NCBI RefSeq assembly: GCF_019578655.1
Contig: NC_063263.1
Span: 5,528,001-5,592,000 of the forward strand
From: Ricinus communis
Lineage: Eukaryota > Streptophyta > Magnoliopsida > Malpighiales > Euphorbiaceae
Reading direction: 5' to 3'
DNA length: 64,000 nt
Numbering within the stretch: position 1 is the first letter of the stretch; every line of letters begins with the position of its first letter. Position numbers and translations under genes: made by a program. Under the pieces are notes generated by a model. It ran no database searches and was not told the origin of the DNA. It worked only from the letters and a program-made list of their open reading frames with translations. Of the stretch, positions 52,957 through 64,000 are shown piece by piece.

Positions 52957-55397
52957 GGATCTTGAGAAATTCTGCAGACAATGTAACAAGTTTATGACGA
53001 TGTTTTGTTGATGCTTGTATCAAGCAAGAAAGCTTAAAGCTTGCGAAATTCTTTGAAATTCGTTTTCCTTTTTTATGGTTCAGAGCATTTCAGTTAGATG
53101 GTGCTTACAATTCTGCTATTTGATTGGCACCACAAATAGATTTAACTCTTGAATGTATATATCAAGTGAATCATTACATTGGTAGTCTGTGTGCTAGGTT
53201 ACAGAACTTGCTGCTTCACTCGGCTCAGTTTTGACCTTATATAGAAACATATATAAACTATTTTGTAATGGATCTGCATTTGTTATTTAACTTTTAATTG
53301 GACTGCATCTTCTGAACAGTTACTTGAGCCTCAACCTTATGAATGTCAACGATATACCAATTCTGATATTTATTTTTATTTTTCATGTCACTTTTTTAGG
53401 AGACATTGATAAATGAAGAGGTCCATATCACGAGTTGACATTGCGCATTTGACTCTAGATGGATATTAATTTCTTTTTCCAAAGTTCTTTCTCCCATTAA
53501 TTTGTGGTTCCGAACACATTTGTTTCTGTACGTTCCATTTTCTTCTAGGATCCCGTTTTAATTGATAGCGTAAGAAGAAAAAGAAGACCATATTCATGTT
53601 TCATTTATATTTTTCCTCTTCCGTCGGCGGAATTATTCAGAAATTTAGCAAATTGTAGTGATGTGATGGTATCACATGTTGACACAATGTACAGCAGATA
53701 ATGAACATGTTGCAACAATTCTTTTTATTTTCTTTCTGAGAGTAGAAAGTGAGCATTTGTCATTGATGATATTAGAAATTTAACATTTAATTTAGATAAT
53801 TTAACAATTAATTGTCTTTTTTAACAAACAGTTTCACTAAATCTCATTGCTAATGACAGCATCGGATAGCAGAACCTCAGCTAGGATATATAGCTGGAGA
53901 GTTACAAACCCAGTTCATCTGGGCAGGAAACAAGCCTAATTGCAGCAGCTCTAGCAATCCAAAACAAAAAGGGGTTCATCAGCAGCACACAAATCAGCAT
54001 CATTTTCGGTAGGTGCTATTTCCCACAAATTAGCAAAAGAGTAAGCTGCCTGTCTGTCTGTTTTATGATAAAGTTACAGAGGGTACATTAATTGCCACCT
54101 GATCTTTATCAAATGGTACTTAATTCCATTATGTAATGTCCGAATCAGATTCATTGAGTAAAGTTTCTTTCGAGCAAATTTAAGATATGCATAGTTAGGG
54201 GGTGATGTAAAGTCTGGATTAACTTCAAGATGTTCAGTAATCAAGTGGTGATGTTCCTTTCGAGTAAATATTGAGATATATATATGCATAACTTTGCAAA
54301 TTTAGTTTGGTTATGAAAATCATCTTTCTGGGTTGTTGATAATACTTCACTAATTAATTATGTAGTCTAGTCTCTGCCAAATTTTTTAACATGCAATCCA
54401 CAATGTGGACTCTGTATGACTAGCAGATAACATAGTAGCAGGGTATCACCTACTCTCAGATATACACATTCCGGCCGTTTAAAAAAATAAATAAATAAAT
54501 AAAATAAAAGAAGGAAGATTCAACTCCCAGGAATCAGGATCAAAAGGTCAACGCCAAGGACGGCTAGAAACATTCAAAACTTGCCCAGTAATGTTTACCA
54601 TCTGCTTATCAGTTAGTGACTCAGCCTAGTGACATGGACCAAACTTAAGAAGAAAAGCTCTATTGGAATTATTTTATTAATTTATTTTATATATAAATTA
54701 ATAATTTTTATTTACAGTAAATATATATATATATTTCAATCATCTATTAATCCAGTGTGTACCGATAAGAATTTTGAATCATTTTTGTAGCTACCTTTGT
54801 GGGGTGAGAATTCTTTTTCTCTTTAGTGTTGCTGTTGATTTGGACATAAGAAATTAATAGATTATTGCTTAATCGTAATGTTCCGAGTTATTTAACTAGA
54901 TACTTGCATTCTTGTAACGAATTATCAAATTAACTATGATATTGGTTGAATTTGCTGGCACAGAGGAAGAGAAAAAAAAAAGTATTTTCTTCATATATAT
55001 ATATATATATAACTGTAATAATTAACAGAACCATGAAGCTAACATATACTTAATAATCTTCCTGACCCAAAAGGCAGAAATTCAATTAATATGGACCTAT
55101 GTTAGTGGTATCGAGGCAAGAAAGCTAGTTAAAAACAGCCACATCACTTTTCATTAATCTATCTTTGGATCACTAAACTAATTCTTAACCATAAATCAGA
55201 ACTAATCAACAAGAAAATAAAATACACATTCCTCTGTACAAACAATATTTTTCAATTAATTTCTTTTGCATAACAGTTCTTTCGACGTGCATTGCACAAC
55301 TCTTTTGTCAATTGTCTCTCTCTCCCTATTTATTCATAAAGAATTTAATTCCTGCATACCACACACCGCCATTAAATCCGACCTCTATATTATATCC
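52957..55397. other. Intergenic region between LNK-like and MIZ1-like genes
   Basis: No gene is seen. It begins with the 3' UTR of the LNK-like gene. An AT microsatellite is present at about 54993-55011 and an AAAT run at about 54480-54510. Confidence 0.5.
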
Positions 55398-56153
55398 ATG
55401 GCAAACCCTACTCCACCATTATCACCACGTCCACATTCATCGCCGCCATCGTCACCTTCCATGGCTTCGTCATCTCCAAGATCACTGTCCCCTCCACGGC
55501 CTGCTATCTCCCTCCAACAACCAACACATAAAAAGGGTCCGTCAAAGTCAGCAAAACTCTTCCGTCGTTTCCGGGCAGTTTTTCGGTCATTTCCTATCAT
55601 AACCCCTACCTGCAAGATTCCGGTATCGCTCCATGGAAGCCGCCTCCATGATGGGCATATTCATGGTGGGACAAGGATGACAGGAACCCTATTTGGGCAC
55701 CGGAAAGCTAGGGTTAATCTTGCAATACAAGAGAGCCCTAGCTCTCTTCCTATTTTATTGCTTGAACTCACAATACCAACAGGAAAATTACTACAAGATA
55801 TGGGAATGGGGCTGGTTAGGGTTGCATTGGAGTGCGAAAAGAAGCCGCACGAGAAGACTAAGATCATAGATGAACCTATATGGACAATGTATTGCAACGG
55901 AAGAAAGATAGGGTATGGGGTGAAGAGAGAGCCAACAGATGAAGATTTGGTAGTAATGCAAATCCTGCATGTGATATCAATGGGTGCTGGAGTGATTCCG
56001 GATGATGGAACAGAGCAGCCGGATGGTGAATTAACGTACATGCGAGCCCATTTTGAACGAGTCATTGGGTCTAAAGATTCGGAAACATATTATATGATGA
56101 ATCCTGATGGGAATAGCGGACCTGAATTAAGCATTTTCTTTGTCAGGATTTGA
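55398..56153 (+). CDS. MIZU-KUSSEI 1-like protein (DUF617), 251 aa
   Basis: DUF617 proteins are plant-specific; the founding member MIZ1 is required for root growth toward water. This one is intronless, as is usual for the family. The start at 55398 sits in a CCATGGC context; an open frame extends upstream, but only this Met gives the expected Pro/Ser-rich N-terminus (MANPTPPLSPRPHSSPPSSP). The conserved domain covers about residues 85-251: GTLFGHRKARVNLAIQE, LLLELTIPTGKLLQDMGMGL, RVALECEKK, IWTMYCNGRKIGYGVKRE, LTYMRAHFERVIGSKDSE and the ending ELSIFFVRI. Nothing looks broken. It may be MIZ1 itself or a paralog. Confidence 0.93.
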   Translation: MANPTPPLSPRPHSSPPSSPSMASSSPRSLSPPRPAISLQQPTHKKGPSKSAKLFRRFRAVFRSFPIITPTCKIPVSLHGSRLHDGHIHGGTRMTGTLFGHRKARVNLAIQESPSSLPILLLELTIPTGKLLQDMGMGLVRVALECEKKPHEKTKIIDEPIWTMYCNGRKIGYGVKREPTDEDLVVMQILHVISMGAGVIPDDGTEQPDGELTYMRAHFERVIGSKDSETYYMMNPDGNSGPELSIFFVRI

Positions 56154-57140
56154 TGTGTGTATACTAAATACGGTACATTTCGGGATATGTTTTCCTTTCT
56201 GTTGGTGCTGCCGAAATTCTTAAAGGGATGGGGCTCGGAGGAATCGAATTCCATTCTGCATTTGACTACTAGCCTAATAACACATTTGGAAAATTTTAAT
56301 GGAGGTTTATCTTTTGGCAGCAAATACTGTGGCACTAGGCCAAGTTCTCAAGGCCATGTTTCCTCAAGTGGTGATAACTAGGTATAGCTAAAGCTCCTTG
56401 AGTTCTGTGTGCATGTATATATATATATATATATATATATATGGAACAGAGAACTAAATGGTCAAAACTAATTGCAAAGCAATATGCATGTTAATTGGCA
56501 TAAATCGATTGTCCCTTTACTTTATTATTAGGGAATGCAATTAAAGGTAGAAAAAGTAATAGTCTGAAGAAAGTTTGTCATTTCAAGATTTCTATTTTCA
56601 TCTGATCATCCGTGGCAATAATTGTACAAAGAAACTTTACATATTTATCTTTTATTTTGCAATTGTTTGAATGATGCGTTGAATTAATCATATAGCTTGA
56701 AGTAGTCTCTTAAACTTCTCATATTCGTGCCATATTTTTCTCTAAAAGAGGTCGCATCTTTTGGAAAAGATTATTCAGTGAACTCAGTACATGTATGGCA
56801 AAACAATTGCAAAAGAACACATAGAAGTTATAAAATTAAGATAGTTATATTTTTAGTTTATAATTCTAATTCACATGCTAAATTGAATTGATACTTTATA
56901 ATTTTTTTTTGTTGATTATAGTATAATAGAATCGAGTGAATTTGTAAAATAATGTAGAATCAATCTAAAAAATATTTAAAATTAGTTTGATACTAATCGA
57001 TTTGAGCTCGATTGACAAATAAGTCTGAATTATAGAATATTTTATAATTTATGAACTCAAGTCAATTTTTATTTTACTATAGCAATCAAATTAAATTCAA
57101 GTAATTTTTAGAAAATAAAGCTTAATTGAATTCTAACTTT

Positions 57141-57194
<54 letters not shown>

Positions 57195-57293
57195 TTAGAA
57201 CCGAAATAGTAAAATCTAAATAGTAAATAGAATGAGTATGAATGAAATCATAAAAATATATATGCTGTACACTTTCTTGTAGTGCATTTTCCA
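56154..57293. other. AT-rich intergenic region with TA microsatellites
   Basis: It starts with the 3' flank of the MIZ1-like gene. TA runs are at about 56417-56442 and 57147-57192. A short coding-like tail at 56321-56391 is described under findings. The rest shows nothing specific. Confidence 0.5.
57147..57192. repeat. TA microsatellite, about 46 bases
   Basis: An uninterrupted run of TA dinucleotides lies 100 bases before the plastid-type tRNA relic. Confidence 0.95.
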
Positions 57294-57367
57294 AGGATTG
57301 TAGTTCAAGTGGTCAGAGCACCGTCCCGTCAAGGCAGAAGCTGCAGGTTCAAGCCCCGTCAGTCCTG
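57294..57367 (+). pseudogene. trnD-GUC: Plastid-derived tRNA-Asp (trnD-GUC) relic
   Basis: The 74-base segment aligns along its full length with chloroplast trnD-GUC, sharing GGATTGTAGTTCAA, GGTCAGAGCACCG, the anticodon GTC in loop CCGTCAA, and AAGCCCCGTCAGTCC. Differences are mostly C-to-T and G-to-A, as expected from decay of methylated nuclear DNA. In the anticodon stem one pair is C opposite A. In the acceptor stem the first pair has become A-T, so pairing there is kept. It sits in ordinary nuclear DNA, so it is best read as a nuclear insertion of plastid DNA, possibly by way of a mitochondrial copy. Confidence 0.8.
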
Positions 57368-57425
57368 ACGGATCCATATCCAATAATCTAATAAAAATTA
57401 ATTCACCTTTTCTTTTTATGCGAAA

Positions 57426-57455
<30 letters not shown>
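57426..57455. repeat. Poly-G tract of about 30 bases
   Basis: An unbroken run of G lies about 60 bases after the tRNA relic. Such long G runs are rare in plant nuclear DNA and are prone to length error in sequencing and assembly. Confidence 0.85.
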
Positions 57456-57457
<2 letters not shown>

Positions 57458-57515
57458 AAATAACATAATTTCATTTCTAATGGGACCATTTATTTTCTTT
57501 TCGTTTTACATTTTT

Positions 57516-60500
57516 TGTAATACTCGGAATTTTTATATATTTAATAATAAGTTTTTATTTAAGTTAATTTTAGTTTCATTTTTATTTGGTTTAATTTGAA
57601 ATGATTTAATGAAAATTTTAATATTAGTCAATTAAATGAATTATTTTTCTATACCCAATTAGTTTAAAATTTTAAGAATTAATTAAGTAAATTATTTGAA
57701 GGGTAGATTATATTTTTGGTTATTCTAATTTTTCTCCAATGTATATGTACATGTATAAATAAAATTATATATATTGGAAAATTTTGGAAGAAATTGTAAA
57801 GGATGTTTTTATGAAAGAATTCTGGGGAAATTGGTATTTTAATTAACTAGTGGTATTAAAATTTAAGTTGGAAAATAATTAGTAAATTGGTTATTTAATT
57901 TAATTTTGTGTTAGGACTAAATTGGAAATTTATTTTGGAATAAGGATTAAAAGTATAATTTTATTTTTATGGGGCTCTAATAGAAATTTGCGAGTTTGGT
58001 ATTTTTGTAAATAAATATGTCGGTCATGGGTATTTATGTAATTATGTATTTTCAATAATTCTAATTTGGCTAAATCAATTAGTTAAGGGCTTAATTGAAA
58101 AGATAAAGGAAAGTTTAGGGGTTAAATTGAAATTCTGCAGGATGAAATTGTAAGTAATTAAAAAGGTTAAGCGACCAAATTGTAATAAGGAAAAGTCTGG
58201 GGGCTTAATATCGATATTGAAAGGAAAGAAAATCGGGGAAGAAGAGAGAGAGAGAGAGAGAGAGAGAGGGGGCTTGGCGTGAAGAAGAAGGAGGGGTCTG
58301 CGTCGTCCGTAGAATCTTATAAGCGTCGGACGTGCGGCCGGCGTGAGGTGGCAGAATCGCAAAGAGAGAGGTAGCGGCTTCCGAACGTCATTTCGACCGT
58401 TTCCGGCCGATCTCTGTGGCAATCGGCTCCCCTTGGAGAGAGCTTCCTTTTGGCGGTGGCGGCGTCAGTTTTGGTGGTCGGAGGAGGGAGTTCCGGCGAA
58501 GTAGGTGGCAGCCGCATTTTCCAGCTTTTCTGGCGAGCTCCGGTGAAGGATGGACGATCGGAGGACGTATTCCGACTCGCCTCAGCTCAAGCTTCGTAAT
58601 GGCAGCGGTTTCGTGGCGATCAGACTCTGTTTGCGAATCGACGGCTGAGATCGTCCGTAAATCTCTCCGGACGATCGGGTGTCAAATCGGAAAATCGGAA
58701 GCAGGGATCGTCATCAGCACGCCGTTGTGAGTCCGATGGTGTGTTCGGATCGTTGATCGACTCCGTGACGGGCTGAGATAATGGCGATCGAGCGTCTCGG
58801 TAATTTTCTCTGGCCCGTTGATCTTGGAAATCCTTTGATTTAAAATTGTGCTTATTGTTTTGTGTTGAGTATTTAATATTTGTGAGTAAAAAATAATTGT
58901 TAGCCAGTTTGCCTGCCTCGTATTTTGTGCTGTGTGGCGGGATTGGGGGACCCGACTCCCGTTGTTTGAATTGTTGAATATTTGAAGTGTTTTTCTGGCA
59001 GGTCCTGGACCCGTTTTTACGGGGGGTAATATCCGTGTTGTAGGGGAGATTCTGCCGGATTTTCGGTAGAATTCTCTCGAGTTGAGATTCTTAGACAGTG
59101 AGTCCTAGGAGTCTAGACCTAGGATTAATGATCGATTGTTTCAGCGTTTTGATAAATTATTTTCCGTGACTAGATTTTCCGTTTGCTCGGCTCGCTCCAA
59201 TCGAGGCACTAGAGCAGAGCTAGGAGATCGCCCAATTCTGTGAGTTAAAGTCACTTAATCGTTGCACTATTGCTAAGTCTGATTTTAATATGCTATTTTA
59301 GAATTTGTGCTTAATATAATTATTAGTATCGCAAAATAAATGATTTCACTTGATTATTAATTATTGAAATAAGATAAATATCATTATTAGTAATGTTATA
59401 ATAATACAAACGTTATTATTTTCCCTCACGAATTGCACGTTGTTTTACCCTAAATCTTTAATCTTTATTTCGATATGTGTTGGATGATTTCATTAGACAA
59501 TGATATTTATTATATGTGATGATTTCGATTTGGGGATGTGGCTCTCGTAGAACATGCCACCTGATGGGTTACATCAGGACTGCGTGCTCACCGGTAATGA
59601 TCATGGACAGGTAATAAGATTTTTATGAGTTCGCCTTGGTCGAGCATGGCTCTATGGGCTGATTTGAGTAAATTACGGTAATAAGATTATTATGAGTTTT
59701 GCCCTGGTCGAGCATGGCTCTCTGGGCTGATGAGATGCCGGAGTAAAAGACCTTAGTCGAGCTTCGCTCTCTGGGCGCAGGTTTATTTATTAAGTGACCG
59801 GACTGGAGTTAAGGACCCTGGTCGAGCTTCGCTCTTTGGGCGCCAGTCCTATTGGAATGAGATGCCGGAGTAAAGGTCCCTGGTCGAGCATTGCTCTCTG
59901 AGCGCCGGCTTATTTGGATACTTAAGTGACCAGACTGGAGGTAAGGTCTTTGGTCGAGCATTGCTCTCTGGTCGCCAGTCTTATTGGATTAAGAGAGCCA
60001 AAAGGCTACTAGAATTTGGGGTTAGGATTCTACTGAGCCACTCGTCCCGTAAAAGTAAAAATATATTTTATTTATTTATTTATTTGGTATGATCATAATA
60101 TGAGTTGTATTTACGTGCATGGTTTGATATACTGATTCGAATAATTAATATTTTCCATGAAGACTGTAATAGTTTTTAGATTATTTGATTTTAACTCACT
60201 CTCGAGACTGATAGTATCAATTTTTTTTTTCAAATGCGTGACTGTTAGTCTTTTCGCGACTCTTATTCAGTAACCCGACTCCTTCATCATCTGGTGATGT
60301 ATTTGATTTGGTATGTAAATTGGTAATCTTAGATTATCCGCAGGAGTAATAGTAGATGTATCAGTTGTAAATTTTCTGAGATTCGGGTCTCGCCTAGTTC
60401 TTCGCCAGACCGATTTAATTGTGTAAAATTTAATGTTACTGTAAATTATGGCGTTAATAGTAAAAGTTGAGATGAGATTTGTTTGAATTGCGAGTGTCAG

Positions 60501-60577
60501 GTTTACTACGGGATTCAGTGGCCTTACGCCTACTCATTTTCAGTGCCGGTCACGGGCACTCGGGTGGGATCGTGACA
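57516..60577 (+). mobile_element. Solo LTR of a retrotransposon with a very long (3.06 kb) LTR
   Basis: The segment starts TGTAATACTCGG and ends GGGATCGTGACA, giving the TG...CA ends of an LTR. It is flanked on both sides by TTTTT, compatible with a 5-bp target duplication (57511-57515 and 60578-60582). No gag, protease, reverse transcriptase or integrase remains inside, so it is a solo LTR. A second, inverted copy begins at 61565, and comparison of the two confirms the right boundary. A GA microsatellite (about 58243-58267) and a GC-rich block follow within the LTR. The long LTR would suit a Ty3/gypsy element, but the superfamily is inferred only. Confidence 0.75.
59638..59975 (+). repeat. 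Six repeats of a GGTCGAGC...GCTC hairpin module inside the LTR
   Basis: Repeats start at 59638, 59706, 59755, 59820, 59882 and 59952, spaced about 50-70 bases. Each contains GTCGAGCNNNGCTCT, where GAGC and GCTC can pair around a three-base loop, usually followed by CTGGGCGCC or a variant. The linkers are also related (GATGCCGGAGTAAA, AAGTGACC). The inverted LTR copy carries five such modules. Confidence 0.85.
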
Positions 60578-60582
60578 TTTTT

Positions 60583-61564
60583 CATCTAAGTAAATATAAA
60601 AATAAAAATTTTTATTTTTTCTATCAGTACTGATTGACAAGGACGTATATGGATTAATACAATTATTGGTAAGATATAATAAGAAAGAGAGGGTCGACTT
60701 TAAATTTCTAGATGGGATCGAATGGAGCTCGAGTATGTGGACGGGATTTGCTCAATTACAGACCACTATTCTCAATCAACAACAATGATGCTGACGGCAT
60801 TGATGATCTGGAGATGTAAATCAGACATGACAATCTACTTATTGATACGTCGGTTGTTAAAATGGCAGTACAATAGCAGGTGTCATAAGTTCCGTTGACG
60901 TGTCTAACATGCCGACATGTCCTAAATGTGTTAGATGATTGATGACATGGTAAAACCAAGACTGCCAATCGTAAAATTTCAGGCTTTTCACCAAACACCC
61001 ATCAAACTCAAAACCTCCCGAAACAACCAAGGAAAGGGGTTGCGTCAAGCACCGCAAATTATAACATGCCCGGCATACTGATGTATTTAAAAATTAAAAA
61101 TTTATATTTATTAAATTTATATTAAATATTTATTAATTTATATTCATTAAACATGTGTAAATTATTTATGATTTAAATATTAAATATTTATTATTTGATA
61201 ATTTAATTTTATTGAAAAAATATATATACTGTAATATAAATATTTATAGTATGTTTTTATCTTGACGTTATTTTTATTTACTAATTATAATGATGATTTT
61301 ATATTATATATATCCATTTGAAGAAATTAATGAATATAATTTTCATTAATAACGAATAGCATCAACAAAATAATAAGTATTATAACTATAAATGATGAAT
61401 GTTTATATCAATTATAATTTATTTTTTTAATATACATCACAAAAATTATGAAATTTTATAAATAATTAATATTTCTGTTTGAAGATATTGATGAACATTA
61501 TACATACAAACAATGAATATTAATAAATACTGATAAATAATACATGAAATAAAACAAACATGAA
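60583..61564. other. Spacer between the two inverted LTR copies
   Basis: About 1 kb of DNA with no recognisable gene. The middle part (60650-61070) is less AT-rich than the rest and has short open frames without known motifs; 61080-61560 is very AT-rich. Confidence 0.5.
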
Positions 61565-64000
61565 TGTCACGACCCCACCCGTGGGCCCGTGACCGGCACT
61601 AGGGAATGGGTAGGCTTAAGGCCACCGAAACCCGTAGTAAGCCTGACACTCACTGATTTAAACAAATCTCAACTCAAATTTATATTATTAAAACCATAAA
61701 TTATCTTAATAGTTACACTTTACAAAATTACTTCGGTCTACCAGAAAATACTAGGCGAGACCCGAAGCTCAGAAAATTTACAACTGATACATATACTAAT
61801 TACTACTGCGGAGAATCTAAGATTTACCATTTTACATACCAAATCAAATACTTCACCCGATGATGAAGGAGTCGGGTTACTGAATAAGAGTCGCGAGAGA
61901 ACTAACAGTCACGAATCTGAAAAACAATAAATGGTATGGGTCTAGAGTGAGTTAAAATCATACATCTAAAACAGTTTCAAATATCTCAATGTCACATTCA
62001 TTTAATTTTAAAATAATTAATAAATCACGCGAACCATACGTGTCATGTTAAAACATATGTGTCATGCCATGCTTAAACAAAATTTATTCCACATGCAACG
62101 GGACAGAGTACTTCAGTAGAACTCTAATCCCAACTCTAAAATCTCGATTATTTCAACACTTATGTCTCAACTAACCTCAACTCTATCATCTCAAACCTCT
62201 CATTCCAATAGGACTGGCGCCCAGAGAGCAAAGCTCGACCAGGGACCTTACCTCCAGTCCGGTCACTTAACTCTCAGCCTTAGCCTTTTGGCTCTCTTAT
62301 CCAATAAGACTGGCGCCCCGAGAGCAAAGCTCGACCAGGGACCTTACCTCCAGTCTGGTCACTTAAGTATCCAAATAAGAAATCTAATAGCCATTCGACT
62401 CTCTTAATCCAATAAGACTGGCGCCCCGAGAGCAAAGCTCGACCAGGGACCTTACCTCCAGTCTGGTCACTTAAATATCCAAATAAGCCGGCGCCCCGAG
62501 AGCAATGCTCGACCAGGGACCTTTACTCCGGCAACCACACTCTACTAAGCCCAGAGAGCGATGCTCGACCAGGGCAGGTCCTAATCTTTCTTTCTCAAAA
62601 TTTTTACCTCTTTACCTTTTTCTTATCTCTCTCATATTATATTGGACACTCATCCAACTCCTATGTTCTACTGCCGTCCCATCCTGAGTCATCATGCAAT
62701 ATTAAAATTGGTAATAAAGGAAAAACATATTTAAATAGTAACTAAAAGCATCATGCAAATGATAATAATAATAATTGAATGAAAATTGAAATTGCAAATA
62801 AATATTCTCGAGTGTAAATCAAATTTTATGCATGACACGTGCGTAAACGATATATGACTTTAACTCACAGAATTAGGGCGACCTCCTAGCTCGGCCTTAG
62901 GTGTCTCGGTAGGAGCGTGACAGACAGATCATCTAATCACGGAAAACAATTTATCAAAACGATGAAACAATTACAATAGATCCTAGGTCTAGATTCCTAG
63001 GACTGACTGTCTAAGAATCTCGACTCGGGAGAATTCTACCGAAAATCCCGTGAACCTCCCCTACAACACGAACATTACCCCCCGTAAAGACGGGTCCAGG
63101 ACTGCCGGAAAAATACTCCAAATACTTACAATTAAAACAACGGGAGTCGGGTCCCCAAACTTCACTATTTCCGACTCGCCACACAAAGACAAAAACACAA
63201 GGCAGTAACCGAGGACAATTATTTTTTGACCCACAAATACCATCAAATACACAATATAAACCAAAAGACACAATTAAACTAAGAATTTCTAAAAAATGAC
63301 GGGCTAAAGAAAATTACCAAGACGCTCGGTTGCCGGTCGACTCGCCTCCGTGAGTCCGATCGACGATCCGAACACACCATCGGACTCTGACGGCGATGGC
63401 GATCCCGCTTTCGATTTTCCGATCCGACACCCGACCATCCGGGAGAAATTTGCGGACGATCTCGGCCGTCGATTCACAAACGAAGCCCGATCGCCACGAA
63501 GCCGGTGCCATCGCGAAGCTTGAGCCGAGGAGAGTCGGGATACGTCCTCCGATCATCCATCCTCACGGAGATCGCCGGAAAAGCCCAAAATGCGGCTGCC
63601 TCCACTTGTGAACTCTCTCTTCCGACCACCAAAACCGACAGCCGGCCGCTAAAGGAAGCTCTCGTAGAGAGCCGATCGCCACCCAACTCGGCCAACAACG
63701 CCGGAAGCGGCCGGAAGCCGCCACACGCTGCGATTCCGCCATTGGGCTTGCTGCTGGTCGGCCATTGACGCCGCCCGCTTCGGCCAACGCTCCACGCCGA
63801 CGGTCCCCTCTCTCTCTCCCGGCTCTCTCTCTCTCCTCCTTTCTTCTTCCCCGACTTCTTTTTCTTTCAATACTCGACATTAGGCCCCCGAACTTTTCCT
63901 TATTACAATTTGGTCCCTCAACTTCCTTAATTACTTACAATTTCATCCTGCAGAATTTAAATTTGACCCCCAAACTTCTTTTTAGCCTATCAATTAAGCC
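61565..64000 (-). mobile_element. Second LTR copy in inverted orientation, cut by the right edge
   Basis: It starts TGTCACGACCCC, the reverse complement of the end of the LTR at 57516-60577, and matches it over its whole visible length. The five hairpin modules (about 62205-62580), the segment with GACTCGGGAGAATTCTACCG, the GC-rich block (63310-63850) and the final GCAGAATTTAAATTTGACCC all have counterparts in the first copy. About 570 bases of LTR should lie beyond the window. In this orientation any internal retrotransposon genes would also lie to the right, so whether it is a solo LTR or the 3' LTR of a full element cannot be decided here. Confidence 0.75.
62205..62580 (-). repeat. Five hairpin modules in the inverted LTR copy
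   Basis: Each unit reads GGCGCCCNGAGAGCAAAGCT or a close variant followed by CGACC, near 62217, 62320, 62429, 62489 and 62550. These are the reverse complement of the modules at 59638-59975. Linkers such as GGGACCTTACCTCCAGTC are nearly identical between units. Confidence 0.85.

Noticed and set aside
60756..61057. Minus-strand open frames between the two LTR copies
   Set aside because: Short, overlapping and without known motifs.
63396..63880. Multiple overlapping frames in the GC-rich end of the window
   Set aside because: They fall inside the inverted LTR copy, overlap on both strands, and reflect GC-rich composition.

Overview
This is nuclear DNA from a flowering plant. Genes are split by short GT-AG introns, the spaces between them are very AT-rich, and the protein set is plant-type: a CC-NBS-LRR resistance protein, a CHX exchanger, a retinoblastoma-related protein, a MIZ1/DUF617 protein and an LNK clock protein. 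A eudicot is likely. The gene content would fit a rosid such as a member of Malpighiales, but I cannot fix the species from the sequence alone.

Layout. 1-3081: a CNL resistance gene cut by the left edge. 4518-7189: a complete four-exon CHX cation/H+ antiporter. 7190-15340: AT-rich DNA with a MITE-like element and the remains of a LINE that kept ORF1 and part of the endonuclease but shows no reverse transcriptase. 16000-17993: five-exon 40S ribosomal protein SA. 19429-25852 (minus): eighteen-exon RBR1, convergent with RPSA, with two E2F-type sites upstream. 26900-30600: AT-rich DNA with inverted MITE-like copies. 30619-33063: PIG-M, the first GPI mannosyltransferase. 34626-42372: 21-exon THO1/HPR1, whose first coding exon is only the ATG. 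43144-45139 (minus): CFAP20/BUG22, convergent with THO1. 45836-48259: a direct tandem duplication of a roughly 1.2 kb AT-rich unit. 50306-52956: an LNK-family gene with G-boxes upstream. 55398-56153: an intronless MIZ1-type gene.

The right end is repeat territory. It holds a decayed plastid-type trnD-GUC (57294-57367), a run of about 30 G, a 3.06 kb solo LTR (57516-60577), and a second copy of the same LTR in the opposite orientation (61565 to the right edge).

Exon joins for CHX, RPSA, RBR1, PIG-M, THO1, CFAP20 and LNK were worked out by hand from GT-AG sites, reading phase and known protein families. All seven give uninterrupted frames divisible by three. The genes form no operon-like unit. 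Shared themes are core growth functions (ribosome, RB-E2F cell cycle control, mRNA export, GPI anchors) with Site II or telo-box promoter motifs. I did not find a clearly new gene system. The most distinctive structures are the inverted LTR pair with its internal hairpin modules, the plastid tRNA relic beside the poly-G tract, and the 1.2 kb tandem duplication.
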